Positions 33,355 through 42,486 of a stretch of 64,000 nucleotides of DNA are shown one piece after another. This DNA is from [Eubacterium] saphenum (lineage in GTDB: Bacteria; Bacillota; Clostridia; Lachnospirales; Anaerotignaceae): NCBI GenBank assembly GCA_004557645.1, contig SFGI01000002.1, forward strand, positions 72,768-136,767. The letters run 5' to 3'. Position 1 is the first letter of the stretch. Each line of letters begins with the position of its first letter. The notes below the pieces were generated by a model. That model saw only the letters and a program-made list of their open reading frames with translations, ran no database searches and had not been told where the DNA came from. A program made the translations under genes and the position numbers.

Positions 33355-34740
33355 TTATTTTTTATTCAAAATTTGATCGGCTACATACATACCATTGGCC
33401 GCTGCCTGAGACAGAGAACGGGTAAAGCCTGCCCCATCGCCGATGGCATAAATGCCGGGGCAGCCATCGATCTCAAATTCCGTACATTTGGGCCGGGCGG
33501 AATAATATTTACATTCGATGCCATAGAGCAGGGTATCATGGTTCGCTGTACCGGGGGCGATCTTATCCAATGCGTGCAATGTCTCAATGATATTATCCAG
33601 CTGGCGCTTGGGCATGCAAAGGCTCAGATCCCCTGCCACTGCCTTCAAAGTCGGCCGTGTGGTGGATTTTGCCATACGGCTTTCATCGGAACGTCTGCCC
33701 TGTTCCAAATCCCCCAGCCTCTGCACCATAACGCTGCCGCCGCTGATGAGATTTGCCAGGCTTGCCACATATCTTGCATATTCGATGGGCTGACGGAAGG
33801 GTTCTGTGAAGCGGATGGTAGAGAGCAGTGCGAAGTTGGAATTTTCCGTTTTTCTTGCCTGTTCCCGATAGGAATGACCATTCACCGTCAGCACGCCGCC
33901 GGTGTTTTCCGTTACCACCTGCCCGCCTTCATTGAAGCAGAACATGCGGGTGATATCGCCATACTGTTTAGAACGATACCATATCTTGGGCTCATAAATT
34001 TTCTGGCTGAAATGATCCCAGATCATACGGGGCAGTTCCACCCGGACGCCGATATCCACCTGATTATTTTTCAAGGGAATCCCATTTTTTTCACACCATG
34101 CGGAGAAGAAACGGCTGCCTGCCCGCCCCACGGCGAAAACGATCTGCTCCGCAGTGATGATCTGTTCTTCCCCATGGCAAGAAAGAAGGATCTCCCGTGT
34201 ATCCTTATTGATATCCAATGCCGCTGTATCCGTGGCAATGTCGATTTTCGTTTCCAGATATTCGATCAGCTTCCGCATGGTATCAAAATTGCTGTCTGTC
34301 CCCAGATGCTTCAGCTGTGCCTGGCTCATGTGCAGATCATGCTGCAGGCAAAGGCGCTTCAGCTCATCGCTGGGCATGAAACGTTCCCTGGTGGCGCCGA
34401 ATTTCACCAGAACGCTGTCTGCTTCTTCAATATAATGGATGACCGTCTGGGGTTCCAAAAATTCCGTCAGCCAGCCGCCGTATTCCGTAGAAATAACATA
34501 TTTCCCATCGGAGAAGGCACCAGCCCCTGCCATGCCTTCCATGATGGCACAGGATGCACATTTTACGCATTTATCTACCTTGCCCAACACGATGGGGCAG
34601 CTCCGCTGTTTGATGGCGTGACCTTTTTCCACGATCACCACCTGCAGCTCCGGTTTATTTTCAATCAAACGATAGGCAGTCATAATACCGCCGATCCCGC
34701 CGCCAATGATGGCTACGTCATAGTGTTTTTTCAGTTTCAT
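33355..34740 (-). CDS. FAD-dependent oxidoreductase (COG2509-type)
   Basis: This 461-residue flavoprotein begins with an FAD-binding Rossmann motif (AIIGGGIGG, residues 10-18) and ends with the second FAD-contact sequence GIYAIGDGAGFTRSLSQAAANG. A cysteine cluster at Cys48, Cys58, Cys61 and Cys64 (CVKCASC) follows the first strand and could bind an iron-sulfur cluster or zinc. Members of COG2509 are annotated only as uncharacterised FAD-dependent dehydrogenases. It is transcribed alone, leftwards, to the terminator at 33303. Confidence 0.85.
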   Translation of the reverse strand: MKLKKHYDVAIIGGGIGGIMTAYRLIENKPELQVVIVEKGHAIKQRSCPIVLGKVDKCVKCASCAIMEGMAGAGAFSDGKYVISTEYGGWLTEFLEPQTVIHYIEEADSVLVKFGATRERFMPSDELKRLCLQHDLHMSQAQLKHLGTDSNFDTMRKLIEYLETKIDIATDTAALDINKDTREILLSCHGEEQIITAEQIVFAVGRAGSRFFSAWCEKNGIPLKNNQVDIGVRVELPRMIWDHFSQKIYEPKIWYRSKQYGDITRMFCFNEGGQVVTENTGGVLTVNGHSYREQARKTENSNFALLSTIRFTEPFRQPIEYARYVASLANLISGGSVMVQRLGDLEQGRRSDESRMAKSTTRPTLKAVAGDLSLCMPKRQLDNIIETLHALDKIAPGTANHDTLLYGIECKYYSARPKCTEFEIDGCPGIYAIGDGAGFTRSLSQAAANGMYVADQILNKK

Positions 34741-34990
34741 TTTTCCTACGCCTCCTGCCGGCTGTCGCCAGCTTCATATTTATAAAGCAAAAATGTATAA
34801 AAATACCACTTTACACAAAAAGAAAGCGAAGCCATTCTTTTTTGTAAGGAATGTTTTGCTTCACTTACGATTTATTTTAACCCAGAATCCCTTTTTTGTC
34901 AACCACATTCCGCAGGGGATACTCTTTTCTTCATTTTTTGCAGAAAATCTTCCTATTTTTCTATATTCTGCATAATCATTCAAATATAGG
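34741..34990. other. Gap between the oxidoreductase and stalk-domain genes
   Basis: The DNA is AT-rich and holds a loose inverted repeat (GAAGC...GCTTC, about 34826-34862). I see no gene. The promoter of the next gene follows. Confidence 0.4.
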
Positions 34991-35019
34991 TTGTCTTCGC
35001 CTTCTATCTATAGTATAAT
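34991..35019 (+). promoter_or_regulatory. Promoter of the stalk-domain protein gene
   Basis: TTGTCT (34991-34996) and TATAAT (35014-35019) are 17 bases apart, about 40 bases upstream of the ATG at 35066. Confidence 0.75.
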
Positions 35020-35065
35020 ATAAAAAATATAATTATGTGTCTATTCATAAAAAGGGGGAATTCTT

Positions 35066-36016
35066 ATGAAAAAGAAGATCGCACTGATTTTAGCGGGCGT
35101 GCTGATGATGAGTGCAACACCTGTGCTGGCAGCGGAAACGGTATCCGCAAAGCCTACAGCGTCCAAGGTATTGGTGGACGGCAAATCCAAGGCTTTTGAA
35201 GCCTACAACATCAACGGCAACAACTATTTCAAATTAAGAGATATCGCCTATGTACTGAAAGATACGGATGCAGCCTTTTCCGTAGGCTGGAGCCAGGCGG
35301 CTAACGCCATTGCTCTGGATACTTCCGGCACCTACGCACCTACAGGCAGCGAAATGAAAATCAGTGGCAATACCGCTGACAAAAGCGCGGTTGCCAGCAA
35401 TTCCGCCATCCTCATCGATGGTCAGAAGGCTCCCCTGAAAGCCTATAACATTGATGGCAACAATTTCTTTAAACTGCGGGATCTGGGCACTGCTCTGGGC
35501 TTCCAGATCGGCTGGGATAATGCATCTCAGACTATTTCTATCACAACAGAGCCTTCTACAGTGGTAAAACCTACAGAAAAAGAAGAAAAAACAACGCTGA
35601 CATGGGAAGAAGCCGAAAAAATGGGTCTTTCTATGGAAATTGTCGGCATCTGGGCAAGCCATGGGCTTTACTCTGAAATGATCTGCTTTGCTGATGATTC
35701 TCCCTTCAAAGCCATCTCTGTAAATTCTGCCACAGTAAACAGCAAGAAAGCTACTGCCCATGTATATACCGCAGCTTATCTGAAAACAACAGAAATGTGG
35801 AGCGATTATTATAATGATGCAGATTTCTTCCTGCAATATACGTTCCCCGATAACGCAATGTATTCTCTGAATGCTGAGCCCTATTCTCCTGATTACGGCA
35901 AACGCAATGATGTTTCCGTTACATACAGCCTTCAGACAAAAGATGGCAAAGTATATACCTTACCCGTTACATATAATATGCTCAGCGACGGCAACGGCGG
36001 CCTTTGGATCGAATAA
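35066..36016 (+). CDS. Secreted protein with two stalk (copper amine oxidase N-terminal-like) domains
   Basis: The 316-residue protein has a signal peptide ending at PVLAAE (about residue 23). Two similar domains follow: each has VDGK/IDGQ, then KAFEAYNINGNNYFKLRDIAYVL or KAPLKAYNIDGNNFFKLRDLGTAL, and a strand FSVGWSQ or FQIGWDN. This is the stalk-type domain common in Clostridia, where the copper site is not implied. The C-terminal half (about residues 180-316) is not recognised. AAGGGGGAA precedes the ATG. It is an exported protein of unknown role. Confidence 0.82.
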   Translation: MKKKIALILAGVLMMSATPVLAAETVSAKPTASKVLVDGKSKAFEAYNINGNNYFKLRDIAYVLKDTDAAFSVGWSQAANAIALDTSGTYAPTGSEMKISGNTADKSAVASNSAILIDGQKAPLKAYNIDGNNFFKLRDLGTALGFQIGWDNASQTISITTEPSTVVKPTEKEEKTTLTWEEAEKMGLSMEIVGIWASHGLYSEMICFADDSPFKAISVNSATVNSKKATAHVYTAAYLKTTEMWSDYYNDADFFLQYTFPDNAMYSLNAEPYSPDYGKRNDVSVTYSLQTKDGKVYTLPVTYNMLSDGNGGLWIE

Positions 36017-36026
36017 AGCAAAACAA

Positions 36027-36064
36027 AAACCCGATGGGATTTTTCCCATCGGGCCTTTTTTATT
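36027..36064. terminator. Bidirectional terminator between converging genes
   Basis: CCCGATGGG and CCCATCGGG form a stem flanked by A/T runs, ending both the stalk-domain gene (plus) and alaS (minus). Confidence 0.9.
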
Positions 36065-36072
36065 TTATCTGA

Positions 36073-38715
36073 TTATTTGATCTGCTCAGCAACGATTTCT
36101 TTTGCTTTTTCCAGTGCTTCGCCGATCTTGGAAGCATCCTTGCCGCCGGCCTGTGCCATATTGGGACGACCGCCGCCGCCACCGCCGCAAACTGCCGCAG
36201 CCGCTTTGATGATGTTGCCTGCGTGGGCGCCTTTCTTCACCACATCATCGGTCGCCATTGCCATCAGGCTTACTTTGCCACCTGCAGCGCCAGCCAAAAC
36301 GATGATGCCGCTGCCCAGCTTATTTTTCAGCTGGTCGCCCAGAGTACGCATTGCGTTGGCATCCATATCTTTCACTTCAGCAGCCAGAACCGCTACGCCG
36401 TTGATATCCACCTTCTGGTTCAGGATCTCATCGGCTGCGCCGCCTGCCATTTTTGCTTTCAGTTTTTCCAGTTCTTTTGCCAGTTCTTTCTGTTCTGCCA
36501 GCAGCTGTTCTACCCTTGCCACCAGCTTATCGGGTGTTGTTTTCACCATCTGGCTCAGGGTACGCACTTCGTCTTCCTGTGCCTGATAATGCTGCAGTGC
36601 ACCTTCCCCTGTCAGGGCTTCGATACGTCTCACGCCGGCTGCAACGCCGTTTTCGGAAATGATCTTGAAGGAGCCCACCTGTGCTGTATTTTTCAGATGT
36701 GCGCCGCCGCAAAGCTCGATGCTGTAGCCGCCCATATCAACGACACGAACCACATCGCCATATTTTTCACCAAACAGTGCCATTGCGCCTTTTTCTCTGG
36801 CTGCATCGATGCTCATTTCATCTGTATCGATGGCATAGCTTGCGAATACAGCTTCGTTGACCAGTCTTTCCACTTCTTTGATCTCATCAGGAGTCATTGC
36901 TGTGAAGTGGGTGAAGTCGAAACGCAGTCTGTCTGCGCTGACATAGGAACCAGCCTGTTCTACGTGAGTACCCAGAACGGTTCTCAGGGCTTTATGCAGC
37001 AGGTGTGTTGCAGAGTGGTTTCTGGAGGAAGCCATTCTGTGGTGCAGATCGATGGAAGCACATACAGTTTCATCCAGAGAGATGGAGCCTTCTGCCACTT
37101 TACCCATATGAGCGATCTTGCCGCCAACGACCTTCACACAGTCTGTTACTTCTACCAGACCGTTTGCCGTTTTGATCGTACCATGGTCGCCCACCTGACC
37201 GCCGCTTTCAGCGTAGAAAGGTGTTCTGTCCAGGAATACGGCAACGCTGTCACCAGCCTGTGCGATACCGGAAATCTCATCATTTGCCACCAAAGCAACC
37301 ACTTTTGCATCCGCCACTTCGTTTACATCATAACCAGCAAAAGCTGTCACCATTTCTGCGGACAATTCATTGTATACGGTTTCTGCAGCACCCATATAGT
37401 TGGATTTTGCTCTGGCGGAACGAGCACGTTCCTTCTGAGCCTGCATTTCAGCCGCAAAAGCATCTTCGTCTACGCTCATGCCTGCTTCTTCCAGGATTTC
37501 CTTTGTCAGGTCGATGGGGAAGCCGTATGTGTCATAGAGACGGAAGGATTTTTCACCGCTCATCACTGTCTGACCTGCAGCTTTCATTTCTTCCATATCT
37601 TCTTTCAGGATCTCCATACCTTTATCGATGGTCTTATAGAAGCTGTTTTCTTCTGTGGACAGGATTTTAAAGATATATTCCTGTTTGTCTACCAGTTCAG
37701 GGTATGCATCACCGCTGCATGCGATCACGGCTTTGGACAGTTCTGCCAAAAATTCACCCTGAATGCCCAGCAGTTTGCCATGGCGGGCAGCTCTTCTCAG
37801 CAGTCTTCTCAGAACGTAGCCGCGGCCTTCGTTGGAAGGCAGCACGCCGTCTGCTGTCATCATCGTTACGGAACGAACATGGTCTGTGATGACACGAACG
37901 GAAACGTCGATCTTATGTTCTTTGCCATATTCCACCCCTGCTTTTGCACAAACGGTATCACGGATGGATTTTACTGTATCTACGTCGAAAATAGAATCCA
38001 CGCCCTGCATAATAGTCGCCATACGTTCCAGACCCATACCGGTATCTACGTTTTTGGATGCCAGTTCTGTATATGTGCCGTCTTCTTCTGCATTGAACTG
38101 TGTCAATACCAGATTCCAGAATTCCATATATCTGTCACAATCGCAGCCAACGCCGCAGGTAGGGCTGTTGCAGCCATATTCGGGGCCACGGTCATAGTAG
38201 ATTTCTGTACAGGGACCGCAGGGGCCTGTGCCATGTTCCCAGAAGTTGTCTTCCTTGCCCAGTTTTACGATTCTGTCCCAGGGCAGGCCAACCTTTTCAT
38301 GCCAGATTTCACCTGTTTCATCGTCTTCTTCATAAATGGTAACATACAGCTTGTCCTCGGGGATTTCCAGCCATTCTGTTACAAATTCCCAAGCCCAGGG
38401 GATGATCTCATTTTTGAAATAATCACCAAAGGAGAAGTCGCCCAGCATTTCAAAGAATGTGCCGTGGCGGGCGGTTTTCCCAACGTTGTCGATATCACCA
38501 GTACGGATACATTTCTGACAAGTGGTCACACGTTTTCTGGGGGGAATTTCCTGCCCTGTGAAGTAAGCCTTCATGGGTGCCATACCGGAGTTGATCAACA
38601 GCAGGCTGTTGTCGTTATGAGGCACCAGAGAGAAGGATTTCAGGCGCAGGTGATCTTTTGTTTCAAAGAATTTCAGGAATTGTTCTCTGATTTCATTTAC
38701 ACCGAGATTTTTCAT
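36073..38715 (-). CDS. alaS: Alanyl-tRNA synthetase
   Basis: This 880-residue class II synthetase charges tRNA-Ala. The catalytic domain starts MKNLGVNEIREQFLKFFETKDH and contains GMAPMKAYFTGQE; the editing domain has HSATHLLHKAL (HxxxH) and CGGAHL for zinc; the C-terminal C-Ala domain has the Gly-rich GGGGGGRPNMAQAGG. The length is normal. I start at the ATG at 38715, preceded by AAGGAGGAAC; the open frame extends upstream into the T-box leader, which is not coding. Confidence 0.97.
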   Translation of the reverse strand: MKNLGVNEIREQFLKFFETKDHLRLKSFSLVPHNDNSLLLINSGMAPMKAYFTGQEIPPRKRVTTCQKCIRTGDIDNVGKTARHGTFFEMLGDFSFGDYFKNEIIPWAWEFVTEWLEIPEDKLYVTIYEEDDETGEIWHEKVGLPWDRIVKLGKEDNFWEHGTGPCGPCTEIYYDRGPEYGCNSPTCGVGCDCDRYMEFWNLVLTQFNAEEDGTYTELASKNVDTGMGLERMATIMQGVDSIFDVDTVKSIRDTVCAKAGVEYGKEHKIDVSVRVITDHVRSVTMMTADGVLPSNEGRGYVLRRLLRRAARHGKLLGIQGEFLAELSKAVIACSGDAYPELVDKQEYIFKILSTEENSFYKTIDKGMEILKEDMEEMKAAGQTVMSGEKSFRLYDTYGFPIDLTKEILEEAGMSVDEDAFAAEMQAQKERARSARAKSNYMGAAETVYNELSAEMVTAFAGYDVNEVADAKVVALVANDEISGIAQAGDSVAVFLDRTPFYAESGGQVGDHGTIKTANGLVEVTDCVKVVGGKIAHMGKVAEGSISLDETVCASIDLHHRMASSRNHSATHLLHKALRTVLGTHVEQAGSYVSADRLRFDFTHFTAMTPDEIKEVERLVNEAVFASYAIDTDEMSIDAAREKGAMALFGEKYGDVVRVVDMGGYSIELCGGAHLKNTAQVGSFKIISENGVAAGVRRIEALTGEGALQHYQAQEDEVRTLSQMVKTTPDKLVARVEQLLAEQKELAKELEKLKAKMAGGAADEILNQKVDINGVAVLAAEVKDMDANAMRTLGDQLKNKLGSGIIVLAGAAGGKVSLMAMATDDVVKKGAHAGNIIKAAAAVCGGGGGGRPNMAQAGGKDASKIGEALEKAKEIVAEQIK

Positions 38716-38764
38716 ACTATGTTCCTCCTTAAAAGAATTTGTTTCAAAGCCAGCAGGTAAATAC

Positions 38765-39029
38765 CAAATAAAAAAGTCCCTAATCATTCTGATTAGGGAC
38801 GCATGATATCGTGGTACCACCCTAGTTACGGCCGCCATTAGCCGTCACTCGAAGCCGTTAACGCCGGCATACGCCGTGGTATACTCTCAGTTCCACCACG
38901 AAGCTGTGTCCAAAAGGACCGAAAAGACTGCTTCCACCCTGCGCTGCTGAGGCATTTCCACCTTTCTGCCTCTCTCTGAAAGTCCTGACCGGGATGTACT
39001 CCTTCTTTTCATGGCTTTTTTCTAATAAT
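38765..39029 (-). promoter_or_regulatory. T-box riboswitch leader of alaS
   Basis: On the minus strand AGGGTGGTACCACG is the T-box core that pairs with the end of uncharged tRNA; upstream helical elements include AAGGAGTACATCCC and a long stem I region. Just downstream GTCCCTAATCAGAATGATTAGGGAC forms the terminator followed by TTTTTT. Uncharged tRNA-Ala would favour the antiterminator and so raise alaS expression. I could not identify the specifier codon with confidence. Confidence 0.92.
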
Positions 39030-39035
39030 GATTTG

Positions 39036-39063
39036 ATTATAGCACTTGGAAAGCGTTTGTCAA
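39036..39063 (-). promoter_or_regulatory. Promoter of the alaS T-box leader
   Basis: On the minus strand TTGACA (39058-39063) and TATAAT (39036-39041) are 16 bases apart; transcription would start at about 39029. Confidence 0.85.
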
Positions 39064-39146
39064 GGCAGATGATACAAATTTCCCTTAGCAAATTTGTAAA
39101 AAATGCTTTTTACAGAAGTGAACACGACTGCTTTACTGCCCTTCTT

Positions 39147-40571
39147 TCACTGCTTCTTCATTTCCCTCAGTGTATCCCCCATCCGCTTCAGCCCCACTTC
39201 TATCTTATCATCGCTGAGGTTAGCGAAGCTCAGGCGGACATGTCTGTCCTCTTCTCCGCTGATATCATATTGACTGCCGGGGGTCAGGATCACGTTTTTT
39301 TCCAGCATGCGGCTGCAGAAGGCTTCCGCCCCCACCCCCTTGGGCAGTTCCACCCAAAGGCTGACACCCCCATTGGGATGCCCGTATTTCGCCACGCCTG
39401 AAAGATACTTTCTTGCCGCCGAAAGGGTTTTGCGATACTTTTCACTGCCATAGCGGCGGGTCTCGGCGGCGTGCTTTTCCCAGCCATTTTCCCGAAGATA
39501 ATATTCCAACGCCCGCTGGATAAAGCCGGAGGTGGAAATATCTGTGGTATATTTTGCTTCCATCACCGCCTGATGGATCTTTTTCGGCAGGACGATGAGC
39601 CCCATACGAAGACCCGGCATCAAAATCTTGGAAAAGCTTTTGATATAAATGACACGATTCTTATAATCCAGGGCCTTCAAGGGAACCAAAGGCTCCTTGC
39701 CATAATGGAAATCATAAAAATCATCTTCTTCGATGATATATGTATCATATTTTTCCGCCAGCTCCAACAGGCGGCGTTTTTTCTCCATGGAATAGGAAAT
39801 ACCCGTAGGGGTCTGGTAATAGGCCATCATATAGATGAATTTGGGCTGATACAGCTTCAGGAAATCCTCCAGAATCACCATATCCATGCCGTCGTTTTCC
39901 AGGGGAATTTCCACCAGCTTGCCGCCCCGGGAAAGAAAAGCCCCTGCCGCACCATAGAAGGTGGGCTTTTCCACAAAAACCACATCCCCATAGCGGAGCA
40001 TGGCCTTGGAAATAATATCGATGCCCTGCTGGGCACCGGAAATGACCTGCACATTTTCCACGGAAGTCTTGATGCCGTAGCTTTTCAGATAGCGGCAAAG
40101 CTGTTCCCGCAGGGGCTCATAGCCCATACTATCCATATAGCGGAAGGCACCGCCCTTTTCCCGTTCCAGCACTTCGTCAAAGGCCTTTTTGAAGGCATCC
40201 ACAGGAAACATTTCATTGGGCAGGGATGTGCTGGTAAAGTTAATGGCATTTTCCATGGATAACCCGCTGTCGAAGGAGCGCAGATTGCGGTTGGTCACAG
40301 GTTCGGGGATATGCTCCACAGGCAGGGGAGAAACGAAGGTGCCGCTGCCCACCCTGGAATAGACCATCTGCTTATTTTCCAAGTATTTATAGGCATTCAC
40401 GATGGTCACAGAATTGACCCCAAAATGCTCCGCCATTTTGCGGATAGGGGGCAATTTGCTGTTTGCCGGCAGGATGCCGTCGGTGATCAGGGCTTCAATG
40501 CCCTCTGCCAGCTGCTGATATAAGGGAGTGTTCCCTGTTTTTTCCAACTGGATTTGAAAAATTTCTACCAT
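39147..40571 (-). CDS. MocR-type regulator (GntR helix-turn-helix fused to aminotransferase domain)
   Basis: This 474-residue protein has an N-terminal GntR winged helix (TPLYQQLAEGIEALITDGIL..KLPPIRKMAEHFGVNSVTIVNAYKYLENK, residues about 14-68) and a PLP-dependent class I aminotransferase domain. The PLP Lys is expected in YIKSFSKILMPGLRMG (about residue 310), with the Asp/Tyr region EDDFYDFHYG before it. MocR proteins use PLP as a sensor for vitamin B6 or amino-acid metabolites. No target gene next to it is obvious. Confidence 0.9.
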   Translation of the reverse strand: MVEIFQIQLEKTGNTPLYQQLAEGIEALITDGILPANSKLPPIRKMAEHFGVNSVTIVNAYKYLENKQMVYSRVGSGTFVSPLPVEHIPEPVTNRNLRSFDSGLSMENAINFTSTSLPNEMFPVDAFKKAFDEVLEREKGGAFRYMDSMGYEPLREQLCRYLKSYGIKTSVENVQVISGAQQGIDIISKAMLRYGDVVFVEKPTFYGAAGAFLSRGGKLVEIPLENDGMDMVILEDFLKLYQPKFIYMMAYYQTPTGISYSMEKKRRLLELAEKYDTYIIEEDDFYDFHYGKEPLVPLKALDYKNRVIYIKSFSKILMPGLRMGLIVLPKKIHQAVMEAKYTTDISTSGFIQRALEYYLRENGWEKHAAETRRYGSEKYRKTLSAARKYLSGVAKYGHPNGGVSLWVELPKGVGAEAFCSRMLEKNVILTPGSQYDISGEEDRHVRLSFANLSDDKIEVGLKRMGDTLREMKKQ

Positions 40572-40606
40572 ATTATATATACTCCAAATCGTTAAAAAAT
40601 TTTCAA

Positions 40607-41983
40607 CTATCTTCCTTCATAAACTTTACGCCCGCTTGCACCGCTGATGCCCATGGCTTCTCTGTACTTCGCCACCGTGCGGCGAGAGATCTGCAGACCT
40701 TCTGCAACGAGCAGTTCTGTCAGTTCTCTGTCGCTGAGGGGCTTCTGTTTATTTTCCCCGTCTATGATGGCACGGAGGCGTTTCTTAACGCTGTCGGCAG
40801 AAACAGTCCCCTCTTCCTCTGCTTTGGCCACGGCTTTGGAAAAGAAGGCATGGAGGGGGAACACCCCTCGTTCGCACTGGAGATATTTCTCCTTCACCCC
40901 ACGGCTGACGGTGGATTCATGGATGCCCAAGCCCTCCGCCACATCTGCCATTTTCAGGGGCGCAAGCTGCCCATGAGAGCAGAGGAAAAATTCCTTCTGG
41001 TGCTGCACGATATATTCCGCCACCTGCTGCAGGGTGCTTTCCCGCTTGCTGATGCACTGCAGGGCCCATTCCGCCTGCTTCAGCTTATCGGCAATGTATT
41101 CTTCCGTTTCAGCATCCGCCTTTTCCCGCAGCAGTTTCACATAGGCATGACTGATATTCAATCGGGGCAGCATGGCACCGTTGACTGTGACCGCCAGTTC
41201 TTCGCCTTTTCGTTCTACCAGTATGTCGGGGACGACATATTCCACCGTCCCCTCCCCTGCAAAGCCGCTGCCAGGCTTGGGCTGGCAGGAGCGGATCTCC
41301 TGCAGGGCTGTCATCAGCTCTTCCATGGAAACTTTCAATTTCTTGGCAATATGGGAAAGGCGGTTCTTCGCCAGTTCATCCAAATAGGTTTCCACTACTT
41401 TTATGACCAAGGGGGAGGCATTTTTCTGTTTCAACTGGATCAGCAGGCATTCCCGCAGATCCCTTGCACCCACGCCGGGGGGGTCCAACGTCTGGAATTC
41501 TGCCAGGATACGGGCAGCCGTAGTCTCTTTCAACTGATACCTTTCGATCAGGCACTCTACGGCATCAGGCTCCAGATAGCCGCTTTCCGCTGTGCTTTCC
41601 GCCAGAAACCGCAGTACCTTTTTATTATCCTCCGGTATTTTCAAAATATTGATCTGGAAAAGAAGATATTCCCTGAGGCTCTGGCCTTCCGTTCTGCCAA
41701 AGCGGCTGTCTTCCCTTTCCCGTTCCTCCTGTTCATGCTCCACCCGATAAAAGCTGCGGTTCTGCTCATCGGCTTCTTCCAGCCATTCCAGCTTCTGCAG
41801 CAGCTTTTCTCCGCGGCTTTCCAGGGGCTCTTCTTCCTGGCTCCATTCCAAAAGGGGATTTTCCTCTGCCAGGTCACGGGTATATTCCGAAAGGGCAAGG
41901 GCATTCATCTGCAAAATCTCCACAGATTGCTGCATCTTTTGAGACAATACCTGTTTTTGCTGCAATTGTAATGAAAGTTCCAT
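40607..41983 (-). CDS. rpoN: RNA polymerase sigma-54 factor
   Basis: This 458-residue alternative sigma factor has the Gln-rich region I (LSLQLQQKQVLSQKMQQSVEILQMNALAL), the core-binding domain, the DNA-contacting helix-turn-helix (LGIHESTVSRGVKEKYLQ), and the RpoN box near the end (RRTVAKYREAMGI). Sigma-54 recognises -24/-12 promoters and needs an ATP-driven activator; none is encoded in this window. The gene is monocistronic by position. Confidence 0.95.
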   Translation of the reverse strand: MELSLQLQQKQVLSQKMQQSVEILQMNALALSEYTRDLAEENPLLEWSQEEEPLESRGEKLLQKLEWLEEADEQNRSFYRVEHEQEEREREDSRFGRTEGQSLREYLLFQINILKIPEDNKKVLRFLAESTAESGYLEPDAVECLIERYQLKETTAARILAEFQTLDPPGVGARDLRECLLIQLKQKNASPLVIKVVETYLDELAKNRLSHIAKKLKVSMEELMTALQEIRSCQPKPGSGFAGEGTVEYVVPDILVERKGEELAVTVNGAMLPRLNISHAYVKLLREKADAETEEYIADKLKQAEWALQCISKRESTLQQVAEYIVQHQKEFFLCSHGQLAPLKMADVAEGLGIHESTVSRGVKEKYLQCERGVFPLHAFFSKAVAKAEEEGTVSADSVKKRLRAIIDGENKQKPLSDRELTELLVAEGLQISRRTVAKYREAMGISGASGRKVYEGR

Positions 41984-42365
41984 AAATGCGCCTCCTTCCC
42001 TTTTTCGTATTCTATGCCTATTTTAGCATGCTCATCCCTCGGGTGCAAGGAAAGCTCTTTTCCCTTTGGTCAATGCCAGTTTCTTCCTGAAACCTGCCTC
42101 AATTTAGCAATTTATCCCTAAAAAACAGCCAAAAAACCCACAAGATTATGGTAATAAATTAACATTTACTTTTATAGATAATAAGTGTACACTAGTATGC
42201 GGAGATTCATTCGCATACAAACAAATCCTGTACAAGCGGATGCAACTTTCATTTTTTCAGATACGGCAGGAATCCGATTTCGATAGATTTTTGGAGGAAA
42301 TATTTCATCAAAGTGAAAATATCTTTTTTTATGAAAAGTTTTTTCGCTTTTTTTCTGCAAAAATA
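41984..42365. other. AT-rich gap upstream of the rnf operon
   Basis: About 380 bases with no gene. It contains poly-T and poly-A tracts and a weak inverted repeat (GAATCCGATTTCG.. region). The rnf promoter is at its right end. Confidence 0.5.
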
Positions 42366-42394
42366 TTGAGAAATTCTTATTTTTGTATTAAAAT
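42366..42394 (+). promoter_or_regulatory. Candidate rnf operon promoter
   Basis: TTGAGA (42366-42371) and TAAAAT (42389-42394) are 17 bases apart, in a strongly AT-rich context, with a leader of about 85 bases holding the hairpin GCGCC/GGCGC before rnfC. Confidence 0.65.
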
Positions 42395-42486
42395 ATTGCT
42401 GTTATATATAGCTATATTTTTATAAAAGTATAACTGCAACCCGCGCCTTCCCAGGCGCACAACTAATTTGAACAGAGGGGGATAAT

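Noticed and set aside
36223..38760. 845-aa open frame on the plus strand opposite alaS
   Set aside because: alaS on the minus strand has all family motifs; the opposite frame is an effect of codon bias.
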